In this document: one piece after another, positions 11,080 to 21,746 of the stretch
Position numbering within the stretch: position 1 is the first letter of the stretch
Layout of the letters: each line of letters opens with the position of its first letter
Origin: Taxillus chinensis
Taxonomy: Eukaryota > Streptophyta > Magnoliopsida > Santalales > Loranthaceae
NCBI GenBank assembly: GCA_023512835.1
Contig: CM042087.1
Span: 6,144,550-6,208,549 of the forward strand
DNA length: 64,000 nucleotides
Reading direction: 5' to 3'
Notes under the pieces: generated by a model
What the model saw: the letters and a program-made list of their open reading frames with translations, nothing else
What the model was told of the DNA's origin: nothing
The model's database searches: none
Position numbers and translations under genes: made by a program

Positions 11080-12599
11080 TGATCAGACAAGATTTTTAGC
11101 CTCTCTAAAAGAGCTAGCTAATGTCGTTAAATCCCTCTTCAAAATAATAAATTCCCTAAGTTTGCACTAAAAGAATAGCAAGAAGAAAGGGGTCAAACCC
11201 ACAGGGATTAACCTAGTTCTCTAGTTCTCAAATCAAATCACCCAATTACTCTTGTTCTATAAAATGTCTTGGCAAAAAGTTTTCTTTTTTTAAACTAAAG
11301 ATCTAATTTTTATGTGGTTTTTGAATAAACAAAGAAAGTAAACCGATTTTAGGATTAAGATGCAAGGATTAAAAGCATCTAGGGTCACAATTTCACCTCC
11401 CTATGTTATCTCTCCTGGTTCATGGTATTAGGGTTGTCGATTGAAAACATGCTAAACATAAGCCAAGGACAACAAATGGTCATTGAGGTCCTTTTAAGAG
11501 TTGTATGCCAGAATGGTCATCTAAACACACAAACATGCAAAGCCAATAAATCATACTTGCAAAAGGATAATGATCACACCAATCACAAATAAGTTATGAA
11601 TCTCAATCCGCCCCAGGACTAGGGCTAAGAATACCAAGGTGTACATCCAAAGATAGAATTAAGAACAGATTCATAAAACATGCAAAACTCAATCATCCAA
11701 ACCCAAATATTCATAAACACAAAGCAAAGCAACAAGGGGGCTACATTGCTCCCCTAGATTAAAAGACTACTCACGCATGATTACAAGCAAACACAAAGCG
11801 GAAAAGCTAAACATCTTCTTCTTGATCACGCGCACGGCAAGGCTTCAAATCCAGGCTCCAAAATCCGCGACGGCCGGCTGCGACGGCACGACGGCCGCGA
11901 CGGCTGCTCTCCTAGGTCAAGGAGCACCTCCAAGTCGTGGAGCCTCTCTCTCTCTCTCTAAAACGTGTAGGGGGGTTAGGCTTAGCTAGTATGGGGCGTG
12001 GAGCTCTTATTTATAGAGTTTCGATGGGCCTTGAGGTGTGTAACCTAGCCCATCTATCAAAACGGCGTAATTTTGATAAGTGACACTCGAAACATTAAAA
12101 ACTCTATCTTCCATCCACAATTTGGACATGGGCCTTCAGGAACAAATGATCGGCATGGAAAAACGATTGGATCTGTCCAAAAATATCTCTGCACGCCAAT
12201 TTGCACGTGATATGGTGAATTCACGTGCACCTCCAAATCAGCTCAAACTTCTCCCCAAGCTTCCTTGCATCATGTAGAGGCCTGAGAGGCAAAAATATGC
12301 TTGCACGTGAATTGGGTGAATTCACGTTCAGCTCCAAATGCACTGAAATTTCTGTGGTAGGTAGATGACATCATTCTAAGAAACTTTTGTTCTTGCACAC
12401 AAATTGTTTGAAGCCATCTACTATGTCAAAAGTGAGGTCCAAAACCTGCCAAAACAACTTAAAAATGCATGTATTTGCAACTAGCATCTTCCTAGGGGTT
12501 AGAGCAAATATATATGATATATGAAGCAATAAGGCTCTAATCATGCTCTTAAACATCCTAAATAAACACTAGAATAACGGCATAAAATGCACGTTATCA
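11080..12599 (-). repeat. non-autonomous element 5' LTR (1520 bp)
   Basis: It starts TGATCAGACAAG and ends GTTATCA on plus and pairs with 6054-7572. It includes a short CT run near 11945-11958 and the 22-bp palindrome at about 12058-12079, whose left half has one extra substitution here. The U3 side abuts the ATGAG duplication. Confidence 0.92.
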
Positions 12600-12604
12600 A
12601 TGAG
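12600..12604. other. target-site duplication ATGAG, right copy
   Basis: Exact repeat of 6049-6053. Sequence beyond it (cacaatttggaactctcatg) continues element A, as shown by the homologous reverse-strand stretch near 7990-8025. Confidence 0.92.
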
Positions 12605-13065
12605 CACAATTTGGAACTCTCATGTTTGCTTGGCAAGTACTTAATCAATAACTTATGGAGAATGTAGTGAGAGGTTTTTTACCCTCTGTTTTTGTTAGGT
12701 ACTGATCTTGGGCTTGAGAATGAGAGAAAAGAGAATTTATATTTGAGTGGGGCAGCTTTATCCTTGGTGAGTACTTTAAGGGTAGCTAAGTTTGTTTTAT
12801 CATGGAATGTTTATTGATATCTGAGTTTTCGGTGATGATATTGCATGGTTGTTGGACTTAGAGGTATGGACATGACTGAGCCAGATTATGATTCATTTTG
12901 GTTCCTGGAATTCCCATTTTATCATGATAGAGTTGCACACTTAGGAAATATGACTCTCCTTGATTGTTATTTTATTTATCTTCTTGTTTGACCGTGTGTT
13001 TGTTTTCTGTTTGCATGTTTGTGTGTTTTGCTTGAGGACAAGCAATGGTTCAAGTGTGGTGTGTT
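12605..13065 (+). other. element A 3' non-coding region, second part, and polypurine tract
   Basis: Continues 4561-6053 after the insertion. It contains the cttgaggacaagcaatggttcaag phrase shared in reverse with 7575-7612 and ends in the tract AGTGTGGTGTGTT (13053-13065) just before the LTR. No ORF is supported. Confidence 0.72.
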
Positions 13066-14523
13066 TGATAACATGCATTTATGCCGTTATTCTATTGTAT
13101 ATTTAGGGTGTTTAAGAGCATGTTTAGAGCTTATATTGCACAATATTTCATATATATTTGCTCTAACCCCTAGGAAGAAACTATTTGTGCTATATTTGTG
13201 TTTTTAAGCTATTTGGACAGGTTTTTGAATGATTTCTTCTTTAGGACATCAGCTAGATCACCCTATCTACTCCAAAGGAAGCTTTGGGCAGAAGATGAAC
13301 TCAAAAGAAGGCAAAATAGAGCTGCACGTGATATGGCTCATTGTCACGTGCAAGGAGTTAAGTGCATGGGAGCCTTTTACATGATGAAAGGAAGCTTGGG
13401 GGTGATTTTTAGCTCATTTTGAGGTGCACGTGATATGGCCATTGTAACGTTCATTGTCACGTGCACCCATGTTTTTGCTCGGGGAGCTTTGTTTTGTTAT
13501 GCTGATGATTTTTCTATGAAGTACCTAGTCCAAATTCTGTTTGGTTTGAGTTTTATTAAGGTTGGGAGGAAGGATGGATGTTACTTACCAAAACTATGCC
13601 GTTTTGGTAAGCAACAAATAGCCGGCACTTAGGGCACATCTTATGCACGACCTGCAGCCCTATAGAAGGAGCCAACCCTATCTCTGAAAGGATATCTTGG
13701 AGATATAGATCCTGCAACACAATTTTTGGAGACGACAACATCTTGAGCTTGACAGTTAGGGTTTCTGGCAGAGAAAGAGAAGGGGTTGGAGCTGTTAATC
13801 ATCTCTCTTTTCCTCTCTATCACTATGTTTTATTCTAGGTTTTATGTGATTGTAAGAATGATTATGGGGTAAAACTCTCTTTCAAGGGGAGCAATGTAGC
13901 CCCCAATGACCTGTAATATTTCTGGGTTTATGGATTATGCTTGTTGATTATGAAAAATTTCTATTTCATATTTAGTCATCATATTTGAATGGAAAATCTG
14001 ATTTATTCATGATTAGATTATCTCAGCCCTTGTCTAGGGTGGATTGTGGTGAACTAGGTTCGATGATTGCATGATGGACCAAATTTGTGATTGTTAGATT
14101 GGTTGTTTTTCTTTGTTATCTTTTATTCTCATGGACCAAATGGAATAAAAGGCTTAAACCTCTCTTAACATGGACCAAATGTAAGATTGGTGGGTAATGA
14201 TCAATATGAATATGGAATTAATTAAATTGTTTAAGAACAAGTACTATAACCGAACGTTACAGGGCATTGGGTGGTGAAGTTGTGACTCTAGAACCTTTTA
14301 ACTTGTTGTTTATCTCCAAATTGTGCATGTTCCAATACTTAGAACTTAATTCCAAAAATCATTTGTTCAGATATAAAATAAAACTTGTTAGCTTAGTGCT
14401 TGCTCGCTTAACAGCATTAGCTACCTCCTTGTGGGTTTGACAACCTGAAGTTTAAATACTTTCATTTATTACTTGGCCAGTGCACTTGTTGCAAAGCCTT
14501 TCGATATTATATTTTTTAGGTCA
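13066..14523 (+). repeat. element A 3' LTR
   Basis: It begins TGATAACATGC right after the purine tract, like the rev-comp of the non-autonomous LTR. The U3 has two long inverted CACGTG pairs (about 13323-13350 and 13424-13465) and a tatttgctctaacccctagg phrase shared with the non-autonomous LTR. A variant palindrome (ccaaaactatgccgttttgg, about 13588-13609) precedes R/U5. The end is less sure: I place it at GGTCA 14523 because Tat-type pol sequence resumes there. The partner LTR is outside the window. Confidence 0.68.
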
Positions 14524-14760
14524 ATGATGAACAATTACAATAAAAAGGTGATGTCCTAAAGCTTTCAAGAGGGTGATCTCGTCCTCAAGAAAATGTTACC
14601 ACTTCAACATGACCATAGAGGCAAGTGGACTCCCAATTATGAAGGCTTATATGTTGTGAAAAATATATTCTCTGGAGGCGCACTGATCTTTGCCAAAATG
14701 GATAGAGATGAGCTTCCTAATCCAATGAATAGCGATGCTGTCAAAAAGTTTTATGCTTAA
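14524..14760 (+). pseudogene. Tat/Ogre-like gypsy integrase C-terminus (remnant)
   Basis: The plus-strand translation from about 14561 reads FQEGDLVLKKMLP, then RGKWTPNYEG, FSGGALIFAKMD, and ends NSDAVKKFYA followed by a stop at 14758-14760. These phrases mark the C-terminal end of Tat/Ogre-lineage pol. The upstream part is separated by element A's LTR and the first codons near 14535-14555 contain stops. It shows that element A inserted into an older Tat-like element. Confidence 0.8.
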
Positions 14761-15120
14761 CCCTCATGTCAAAATTGGGAATTGATTAATCCTTTTCCTG
14801 GCTTTCATGCCACTTTCTTCATCCATATTTGTTACACAACAAACAGATAAAACTCATAGCTAAATAATACCAACAAAAACCGCTTCCAATCTCTAGATAT
14901 ATATCTTACCATTTCTGTATTGCCAACTGAGTCAATTCCCAATGAGACATGGAAGGAATACAATATGACGGGAATGAGCGAACTTGGTGAAAACCCGAAA
15001 GGGCACCAAGGGTAAAATACAAAGCTCCAACAAAAAACAAAGAAGAAAGCAAGGCGGAGTTGGTGATAACCTGAAAGGGCACCAAGGGTAAAATACAAAG
15101 CCAACAACAAATCCTGACGG
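14761..15120 (+). repeat. Tat-like 3' region with short tandem repeats
   Basis: Two copies of a roughly 70-bp unit centred on ccgaaagggcaccaagggta (about 14983-15036 and 15056-15110) lie after the pol stop. Such ggtgaaaacccgaaagggcacc repeats are characteristic of the 3' end of Tat/Ogre elements. Minus-strand ORFs across them are only repeat read-through. Confidence 0.6.
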
Positions 15121-15807
15121 GCAAAATCAATCAGACTCTAGGAGGGAACAGAACCATATAAAATAAGGTCCTAAGCAGCAGTTGCAAACAGTGGAAGACT
15201 TGGTCAAACCTTAGGCACACTCGAATCAAATCTGTACATTATGCTTTTAAAGACTTATAATTCTATTTATCGAATGATAACAATTGCCATTTTATATGAT
15301 AAGTATGTGTTTGGAATTAAACCAACAAAATCCTTTTTGTCCCCCAATCATGTTTTATCAACTTCACTTCATACAGTTAATTAGAATACATAAATTCCTA
15401 GTAGGCTCCTTTGGTATTGTTGGGGAGCTCTCTTTTTGTGGATGGAGGGCTTATTTGACTTAGCCCTTGTGTGTTAGGAGCTTTGACTTGGGCATGGGCT
15501 GGAGGTATTGGTAATCAATGGTTTTGAGGTTTTGGAGACCTGGATGAGTTTGATGTTTTGGGGTTTTATTCAATTGGATTGTGATACATCCCCTACCCAT
15601 GCATACTTCACATTGCATTCCATGCATTATTTGCATACATTCAGCATTTTCTACAATTTCAAGAATGTTATTGTTGTTCCCGCGAACCTTTTGGTTGTCA
15701 TTGTTGTCAACATATCGATGCGACTTGGCACTGGGTCGAAGCTCAGTATAGGGTTGGATAACTTCGTAGAGTGATCTCTTAGACTGAGTTCGTAGAGGGA
15801 ATCTACT
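15121..15807. other. unassigned repetitive sequence left of element B
   Basis: No supported gene. It may be the continuation of the Tat-like 3' region or LTR, or another LTR fragment: the stretch near 15580-15640 (cccctacccatgcatacttc) looks like repetitive plant LTR sequence. An opposite-strand ORF of 137 codons (15460-15873) crosses into B's LTR and shows no domain. Confidence 0.4.
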
Positions 15808-17334
15808 TGACACGAAAATTGCGGTGTTATTGCAACTATACAGATCAAGTAATATAGAGTAGTAAAATACCACTAAAATTATCGTTCCACAGAGAATAGA
15901 TTCAAAATAGGGAGATAAGCACCAGGCAAAACTTAAGCTTATTTATCTAGAAAAATCAAGTCTTTGGAATTAATCAATTGAATTAAAATGAAATTAAGCT
16001 GAACTAAAATAACATGCACAATTTCAAGGTAAAACTTCGAATTAAAGAATTCCAGGGGTTTGATTTCACCAACCTTTCACACGTTAAATTATCCATTGAG
16101 TTGCTGTTCTTGTGATTTTAATTTAATGGTTATCACTTACTCTCTACCACTTGGCCCATGAGAAGAGAATTAAAACCTATCTTAAATCCATTTGGTCCAT
16201 GCGAATTAAGATTTACTAATAAAGTGATATCAACCAATCGAAATCAATACAAGTTTGGTCTACTTTGCAAGTTTTAATCTAAAATACCATAATCCACCTC
16301 AGACTAAGGCTAATATAAAATTGATTCATGCATAAAATCAATACAATCAAAACATGGTATTTTAATGAAAAATAAAATCCAAGAATCTCACAACTCAACA
16401 TCCAACACAACGTGATCAAAGGGGTTACATCTCTCTCCAGAAAAGAGAATTTAGCCAGACATAATAAAATAGAGAATTACATAAACCAAAACCAACATAC
16501 TAGAAACATAGAAGAAATAAGTGTCTGAGCTCCACTGTCTTCCAAACTGGAGGAACAATCTACAAATCTACCCCAAGACACCTCTCTCCACGTTTTTCCA
16601 GCACCCTTCTGCCATCTGCCTCCTCCTCTATTTATAGATATCCACCAAAGTAACCTTAAGCCCTCATTACATGTGAAATCCCCTTTTTGACCTTCATTAA
16701 AAATCTCCAAGTCAAACTTAAGATAAATAGTGTCGTTTTGGAGCAGAATAAGAGTGCACGTGTCCAAGGATTTTCCAATAATAAACACTTATTTCGGAAC
16801 ACGTGCAAGAATAAAAGATGTTTGAAATCTTATTTTCTTCTTCTTCTCATGAGCACGTGTCCACAAATACACCAACACTGGACACGTGCATAGGACTTTT
16901 CCAACTGTGCAATGGCAAAGTTGCCTCAAATATTAGTGTCTTCATGAATACCCTTGAACGTGTCCAACCTCATCACGTGCAATGGAATTAGTCCACACGT
17001 ACAAGACCAAAGTTGCAAGTAATGTCTTTTTCTTCATGACTGGAGCTGCACGTATCCAACATCACCACATACATTGGACACATGCACTGGACACGTGCAC
17101 ACTGGAACGCTTCATACTTGCTCTCTAACATCTTTAGGTACCTTGCTCATCCTTGCTTTGCATTCTTCAGCTCCCTTGTCCTAGATAAACCTACAAAACA
17201 AAGCAAAACACACACAAAACCAAACAAGCATAATATCTCCTACAATAATACTAAAACTCACATTCGAGCACAAAAAGACATGCAGACTGGGAGATAAAAC
17301 ATACATAAATATAAGACATAAATTTCACATGTCA
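15808..17334 (-). repeat. element B 3' LTR (about 1527 bp)
   Basis: On plus it starts TGACACGAAAATTG and ends TTCACATGTCA; in element orientation it begins TGACATGTGAAA and ends TTCGTGTCA. The right edge is fixed by the purine tract. The left edge is inferred from the TG dinucleotide and Athila-like terminus, since the partner LTR is absent. The U3 portion (16750-17100) is packed with CACGTG motifs. Confidence 0.72.
16757..17098. promoter_or_regulatory. G-box (CACGTG) cluster in element B U3
   Basis: Six perfect CACGTG cores occur at about 16757, 16800, 16854, 16884, 16974 and 17093, mostly within ggacacgtgca or its complement gcacgtgtcc, with further near-matches between them. CACGTG is the G-box/ABRE core bound by plant bZIP and bHLH factors. 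The cluster lies upstream of the likely transcription start in element orientation. Function is inferred from motif density only. Confidence 0.7.
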
Positions 17335-17349
17335 AATTCCCCCATACTT
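17335..17349 (-). other. element B polypurine tract
   Basis: The minus strand reads AAGTATGGGGGAATT immediately before the LTR start at 17334, the standard primer site for plus-strand DNA synthesis. Confidence 0.82.
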
Positions 17350-18662
17350 AAACATTGTTCATCTTCGAGCAATAAAGAAAACAAAACAAATACACTCAAT
17401 CAAACAAAAGGGTGTAAAACAAGAAAATCAAAACAAAATAGCAGACTCCATGCCAAAGTTATAAAAGCACCCATATCCTTCAAACATACACATAATTTAA
17501 ACAATATAAATGACATCACATCATATAGTCTCCTTCTCACTTAATCCAACAACTATATGGTGTCATGACCAAAATCAAAAGTGTATCCTAGCTCTGATGA
17601 ATAGAAAGCTCTCATTTAATACTTGAAGGAGTCCTCATAATGGGGCCAAAGCTACCTCACTCAAGTGGAATCTCACATCTCTCACACTCATGTTCCCTAC
17701 GGGTTTTCAGACCATACAAAAGTGATCAGTGTCCCTCATTATGGTGATACAACCTTTCTTACCACAAACCCAATCGGCCTTTCTTTGTAAAATCATAATG
17801 AGACGTGTACTCTTAGCCGATGCTTTATTCAAATACAACACACTCATATTCTATAAACAAAATAAAACTAATTATTTGCATGTGGCTGCATTCCAACAAA
17901 GTGCAAGGGCATAAATTGTAACATACCCCTTTTTTTTCAAAGGGATTTTAAACTAGCTCCTGCCCAACATGATATTCAAGCCACTTGAATCACTTTTTTT
18001 TTCACATAACAACTCGAAACACTTGATTGTTTTTAACCCAAACATTTACAATGTCACATAACAACTCGAAACACTTGATTGTTTTCAACCCAAACATGTA
18101 CAATGCATGAAAGCAAACAACATCAACCAAAATTCATATGAAAGTGACTTATAACTCTAGCCCAACCAGCTTACACTGACCAATCACCATAATGCAACAT
18201 CTTTCACACTATTTATATGCTCATCAACCAAGGGAATAATCACTCAATAAACAATAGAATGCAAGACTGATCACTCATGCCACACAACTCCACAAGTAGG
18301 AAAACAAGAACTTTATTCATGCAAGCGTAGGATACACCTGAGTCGTGGCTCGGCATATAGTGAGTTCATCTTAAACAAGAAAAAGCCTAGACAATGGAAT
18401 AAAGTAAATATTGCTATCATCATGCAATGTTCAGGAAATGAAAAGCAAATAAAACCAAAGCCACACACAACGCATACAATCAAACAAAAATGTAAAACAA
18501 GAAAGCATAAATGAAAATAAAACCCCTCCCCCACACTTAAAACATAGCAGTGTCCTCAATGCGAAGAGAAGAAAAACAAAAGAAAAAAAGAAACCTGGAA
18601 GCGAAGAAGGTTTAGTGAACGGCTAGTAAACTGTAAAAATAAATCAATTGCGCGAAGATTTC
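17350..18662 (-). repeat. element B 3' non-coding region with a 52-bp tandem duplication
   Basis: AT-rich and free of credible ORFs. A 52-bp unit beginning tcacataacaactcgaaaca is duplicated head to tail at 18002-18053 and 18054-18105 with about three mismatches. The layout parallels the 3' regions of element A and the non-autonomous element. Confidence 0.65.
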
Positions 18663-19385
18663 TCACAAAGCATCAGCGAAAGCACCTAAAGTTTCTCCAG
18701 AATCCCATGAAGTATGTCGTTGAAGAAAAGCAATGATAAAATAACAAACAAAGGCACCACAACTACCACTATCAGGTTGTTGGGGGATGTGAAATTCATT
18801 GTGCGTGTGGAAAGGAATCCTGGTCGAAACTAATCCCACATCAGACATCGCACTCTTCAAACGGCGAATAAGCCCCTTGCTTAACTCTTTTTGGCGTGTG
18901 GGGAACCCATAGCCCTGATAAGAGTTATACAACCATATAACATGGCCAACCAGGTCAATGTGAAGCAGCACAAAGTGATTAAGGATATGCACTGAAATAA
19001 GGACAGAATGCATGCCGGACCAAGGCCAAATGCCATCACACTCTCCCTGCATTTGAGCTTGCAAAGTCTTCATAGAGCTTGGAGAAGAGGCAAGCATATA
19101 CGGAAGAACTTCAGTGTTAACTGCTCTTAGATAACGATCTGCTTCACTGACAACCACTCATCTCAAGGTGTAGACAAAATGATCGATATCAACAACGGAT
19201 AACCACTCTGGTCCAACAATTCTGCGCAAGGCATCTAGGATTAAAGTATCCGCTAAACCTGTGGAACGCCGCAACGCTCGGGATGTAAACACATAATCGT
19301 AATAGGCCATACGTGCAGTCGAATTCTCCATGTTTGGGTTTAATTGAATATGAAGCTGCTGACTAAGGCTGTCTCGTGTAGGTAT
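18663..19385 (-). pseudogene. Ulp1/C48-like cysteine protease domain in the 3' ORF of element B
   Basis: The open piece 18663-19157 (GTG codon at its start, 164 codons) carries the Ulp1 catalytic layout. A His lies in NHFVLLHIDL (residue 61), the Asp position is Asn in WLYNS (residue 78), and Gln 127 and Cys 133 lie in QQPDSGSCGAFVCYF. Upstream, 19158-19385 continues the same frame after a TGA near 19158-19160 and includes EWLSVVDIDHFVY, like the substrate-side start of Ulp1 domains. C48 proteases cleave SUMO-like modifiers. Here the Asp-to-Asn change and the internal stop argue against activity. Position between pol and the PPT is the env-like slot of Athila elements. A separate captured gene is possible, but no boundary is visible. 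Confidence 0.65.
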
Positions 19386-19833
19386 CTATGAAGAAGATGG
19401 ACATGCCTCAGCTGAAGAAGGAGGAACCCAGACATTCAAGGGGCCGGCAACTATAGGAGTGTCATCCCAGTCTGTTTCTTTATACTGTTCAGTTGTTGCA
19501 GCAACAGGAGAAGACTTTGGACAAAAAGGAACTGAAGCCTGATGCAGAGGGGAAGAGTCAGCAGGAGGTGATGGTGAAGAATGTTGATCCATAGCAACTT
19601 GATGCAAAGGGGAAGAGACAACAGGGGGTGATGGAATGTCCATAAGAGGAGACAGAATGATTTTTGCTTCTTTTGGTAAATCTATAAAAAAGCTTTTTGA
19701 GTAGGCCCTTGGTTTCCTTTTGTTCCTGCTGTAACTCACCTACTAGTGTCTCCAAATGAGCTATCTTAGAATCAACAGATGCACGCGGAGGTGCTTCTGT
19801 AGAAGGCCTACTTGAAGATGGTTGCTGAGGCAT
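19386..19833 (-). pseudogene. element B 3' ORF, Pro/Ser-rich linker with coiled coil
   Basis: Two overlapping frames: 19558-19833 begins MPQQPSSSRPSTEAPPRAS and has a short coiled coil (IAHLETLVGELQQEQKETKG), then shifts into 19386-19739, rich in Ser and Pro with repeated SSPLHQ phrases. It joins the conserved N-terminal part (19864-20936) to the Ulp1-like domain. This is probably a linker of one long original protein. No catalytic motif is present. Confidence 0.55.
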
Positions 19834-19863
19834 AGCATTTTAGTCAAAAGCTGTTGCACTTTG

Positions 19864-20936
19864 TTATCTATTTAACATAGCCAATAATGCATCCCTCAGT
19901 TCACTAGTAATTTGATGATGTGCATAAGCCCATAATACCACATCTCTGTCAGGAGCCAAGGATGCTCCATACTGTCCCCAAAAATTCAAAACAGCTTCCA
20001 TATGAATATTATGATATGCATAAGAAGCTCTAAGGGGATATAAATGAACCAGTAATTCCTCATCCGTCTCAACAGCATTAGGTGATCGCTCTTTAAAATA
20101 CTCCAGCGGCGAAGTAGCATGAACAAACCGTCTATAAGCCGGTTTAGCCTCTTCTTGTGTGGCTTGCTTTCCTTTGGTTTGTGGAGTAGCCCATCTCCCT
20201 CTCAGCGAGAACCTACATGTCCATCCTCGAAAAATCTCGATGATTAAGTTTCGAGGATAAGGACTACCCTTACGTACCCTAAACACAGAAGGATGTTGAT
20301 ATTTCAGAATGTGTGTGCGCAATCTACCGAAACCTCTTTGGTGAAAGTACTTGACCCAATGCACAAAAATCATAGATGCCCAATTAACTTGTAATCCTTG
20401 GTCAATACTATACATACACTGCATATGCTCGGTTGGGACTCCATCAATTCCTTTTCTGAGATAGTAGACATTTATCCACTATATGTGCTAAAAACCGATA
20501 TCTACCATTGAAACCATTTTTTGTGTCTTGCCGTCTCCTCTCATTTTGAGCGGTGTAGCTTATAAAATGAGCTAATTGGTGAACAGAATTTTTAGGGAAA
20601 GGATGACGTACCTCTCGAAAGATTAAAACAATCTTGGATTATGTTTCTTGAAATGAAGATCACCAAGCCTCGGATTTCACCATAAATTAGTGTTTCATCT
20701 TTATCCACCTCAGCATTATTGTAAAACTCTGCCATCTCTTCCATCAATAAGGGACATGGATCTTCAAGTACCTGACGCAAACCAAGTGTTTCAAGCCTCC
20801 TAAGCATCTCCTGTGTCCATGAACAAGCTGTACCAGCTAGAGCATTCCAGTCAAGAACATGGCCAGTGTAAGCTGCACATGACTCATCCTCATCAGTGGA
20901 AGAAGATGCAGGACTAGATTGGCGAGTCCGTACCAT
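19864..20936 (-). pseudogene. element B 3' ORF N-terminal part (putative plant transposon protein domain, env-like slot)
   Basis: The ATG at 20934-20936 opens MVRTRQSSPASSSTDEDES, a start like those of Athila-type ORFs. Phrases such as LMEEMAEFYNNAEV and YGEIRGLVIFISRNII, then WASMIFVHWVKYF, resemble the domain annotated as putative plant transposon protein that recurs in Athila/Tat-associated ORFs. The frame shifts at about 20600 and again near 20435, so three frames are needed for about 350 residues. No signal peptide or membrane segment is visible. Function is unknown. Confidence 0.6.
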
Positions 20937-21746
20937 GATAAAAGGAGTAAGGATTGATGGTCACTCTACCAACTGGAATCTGGTCTGAAATGGTAGTGGA
21001 TGGGCGCAACTGAGAGAGAAGATGAGAATGGGGACGGCGCTCTCTCTTATTTGCTTCAGAATTGACCTAATTCGGATGCCCACAGTTCATGACATCGTTT
21101 TAAACATGCATGTATAACCTGTCGACACGTGCACGGCCATGCAGCTAGAATCCATCATAGGTGAGTCAGATAAATATGTGGACAAAATTTAAACATGCAC
21201 GTGTCGAATTTTGACACGTTCACAGGACACGTGCACAGTTATTTTACTAGACTTTATCTTAAAAAGCCTTCCCAGCCAATGTCAGATAAATATGTGGACA
21301 AAATTTAAACATGCACGTGTCGAATTTTGACACGTTCACAGGACACGTGCACAGTTATTTTACTAGACTTTATCTTAAAAAGCATTCCCAACCAATATTT
21401 GGTCTGTATGTGTGATATATTTAACAGGTCATTGGACACGTGCGCATCTTTTCACTTTGATAACGGTACTTTAAGCCAGACGAACCAATTGTAAGGTTGC
21501 ACGTGTTTGAAATTAATAACGTTCAGTGGACACGTTCACCTCAGCTCTTCTGATATTTGACTAGAAAAGTCAAATTAACTGTAGAAAATCCCTGCAACTG
21601 ACAATGAAGTTGGTGGAAGACAGTTGAGCTCTCTTGTAACTAATAAATAAACCAAATAAGGAAAAGTGAACAAAATCCAAAAGATAACTAATGGGTTGCC
21701 TCCCATTCAATGCTTGTTTAAGGTCCTGAGCTTGACCTTCCTTCTG
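20937..21746 (-). other. spacer between pol and 3' ORF of element B, with CACGTG motifs
   Basis: Non-coding. It contains a 116-bp tandem duplication (21165-21396), many ACGTG words, and the phrase gggttgcctccc at 21693-21704 that marks the end of Athila-type pol. It could contain the promoter or leader of a 3' ORF transcript (inference). Confidence 0.6.
21165..21396. repeat. 116-bp tandem duplication with CACGTG and GACACGT motifs
   Basis: Unit 1 is 21165-21280 and unit 2 is 21281-21396, each starting gtcagataaatatgtggac. They differ at only a few bases near their ends. Each unit holds gcacgtgtcg and ggacacgtgcac, so the duplication doubles the G-box content. Confidence 0.88.

Larger units (their letters stand above)
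6054..12599 (-). mobile_element. complete non-autonomous gypsy-type LTR element (LARD-like, 6546 bp)
   Basis: Two near-identical LTRs (6054-7572 and 11080-12599) flank a 3.5-kb internal region. The tRNA-Asp-type primer-binding site next to the right LTR and the purine-rich tract next to the left LTR show that the element reads on the minus strand. The 5-bp target duplication ATGAG is perfect. There is no protease, RT, RNase H or integrase; only one broken ORF of unclear function is present (9405-10772). The LTR ends, PPT and internal flanks resemble element A, so A-like relatives probably mobilise it in trans (inference). Confidence 0.92.
4409..14523 (+). mobile_element. element A: Athila-like Ty3/gypsy 3' part, interrupted
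   Basis: Plus-strand pieces in order are an integrase C-terminus (4409-4560), a long AT-rich 3' region (4561-6053), an interruption by a complete non-autonomous element (6054-12599), the rest of the 3' region (12605-13052), a polypurine-like tract and a 3' LTR from 13066. The two halves join smoothly: removing the insert and one ATGAG copy restores a stretch homologous to the reverse strand near 8015-8045. The integrase reads like Athila-type pol in element B. Its 5' part is left of the copia insertion and outside the window. Confidence 0.8.

Noticed and set aside
14832..15130. Hydrophobic minus ORF (YFTLGALSG repeats) as a membrane protein
   Set aside because: It is the reverse strand of Tat-type 3' tandem repeats; the hydrophobic peptide repeats with the DNA unit.
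15460..15873. 137-codon minus ORF with an opposite 88-codon ORF
   Set aside because: It crosses the inferred left edge of element B's LTR and shows no conserved motif; probably chance.
18663..19157. Host SUMO protease gene
   Set aside because: The domain is embedded in element B's 3' ORF, has no visible introns, carries an Asn at the Asp position and an upstream stop, and lies between other element parts.
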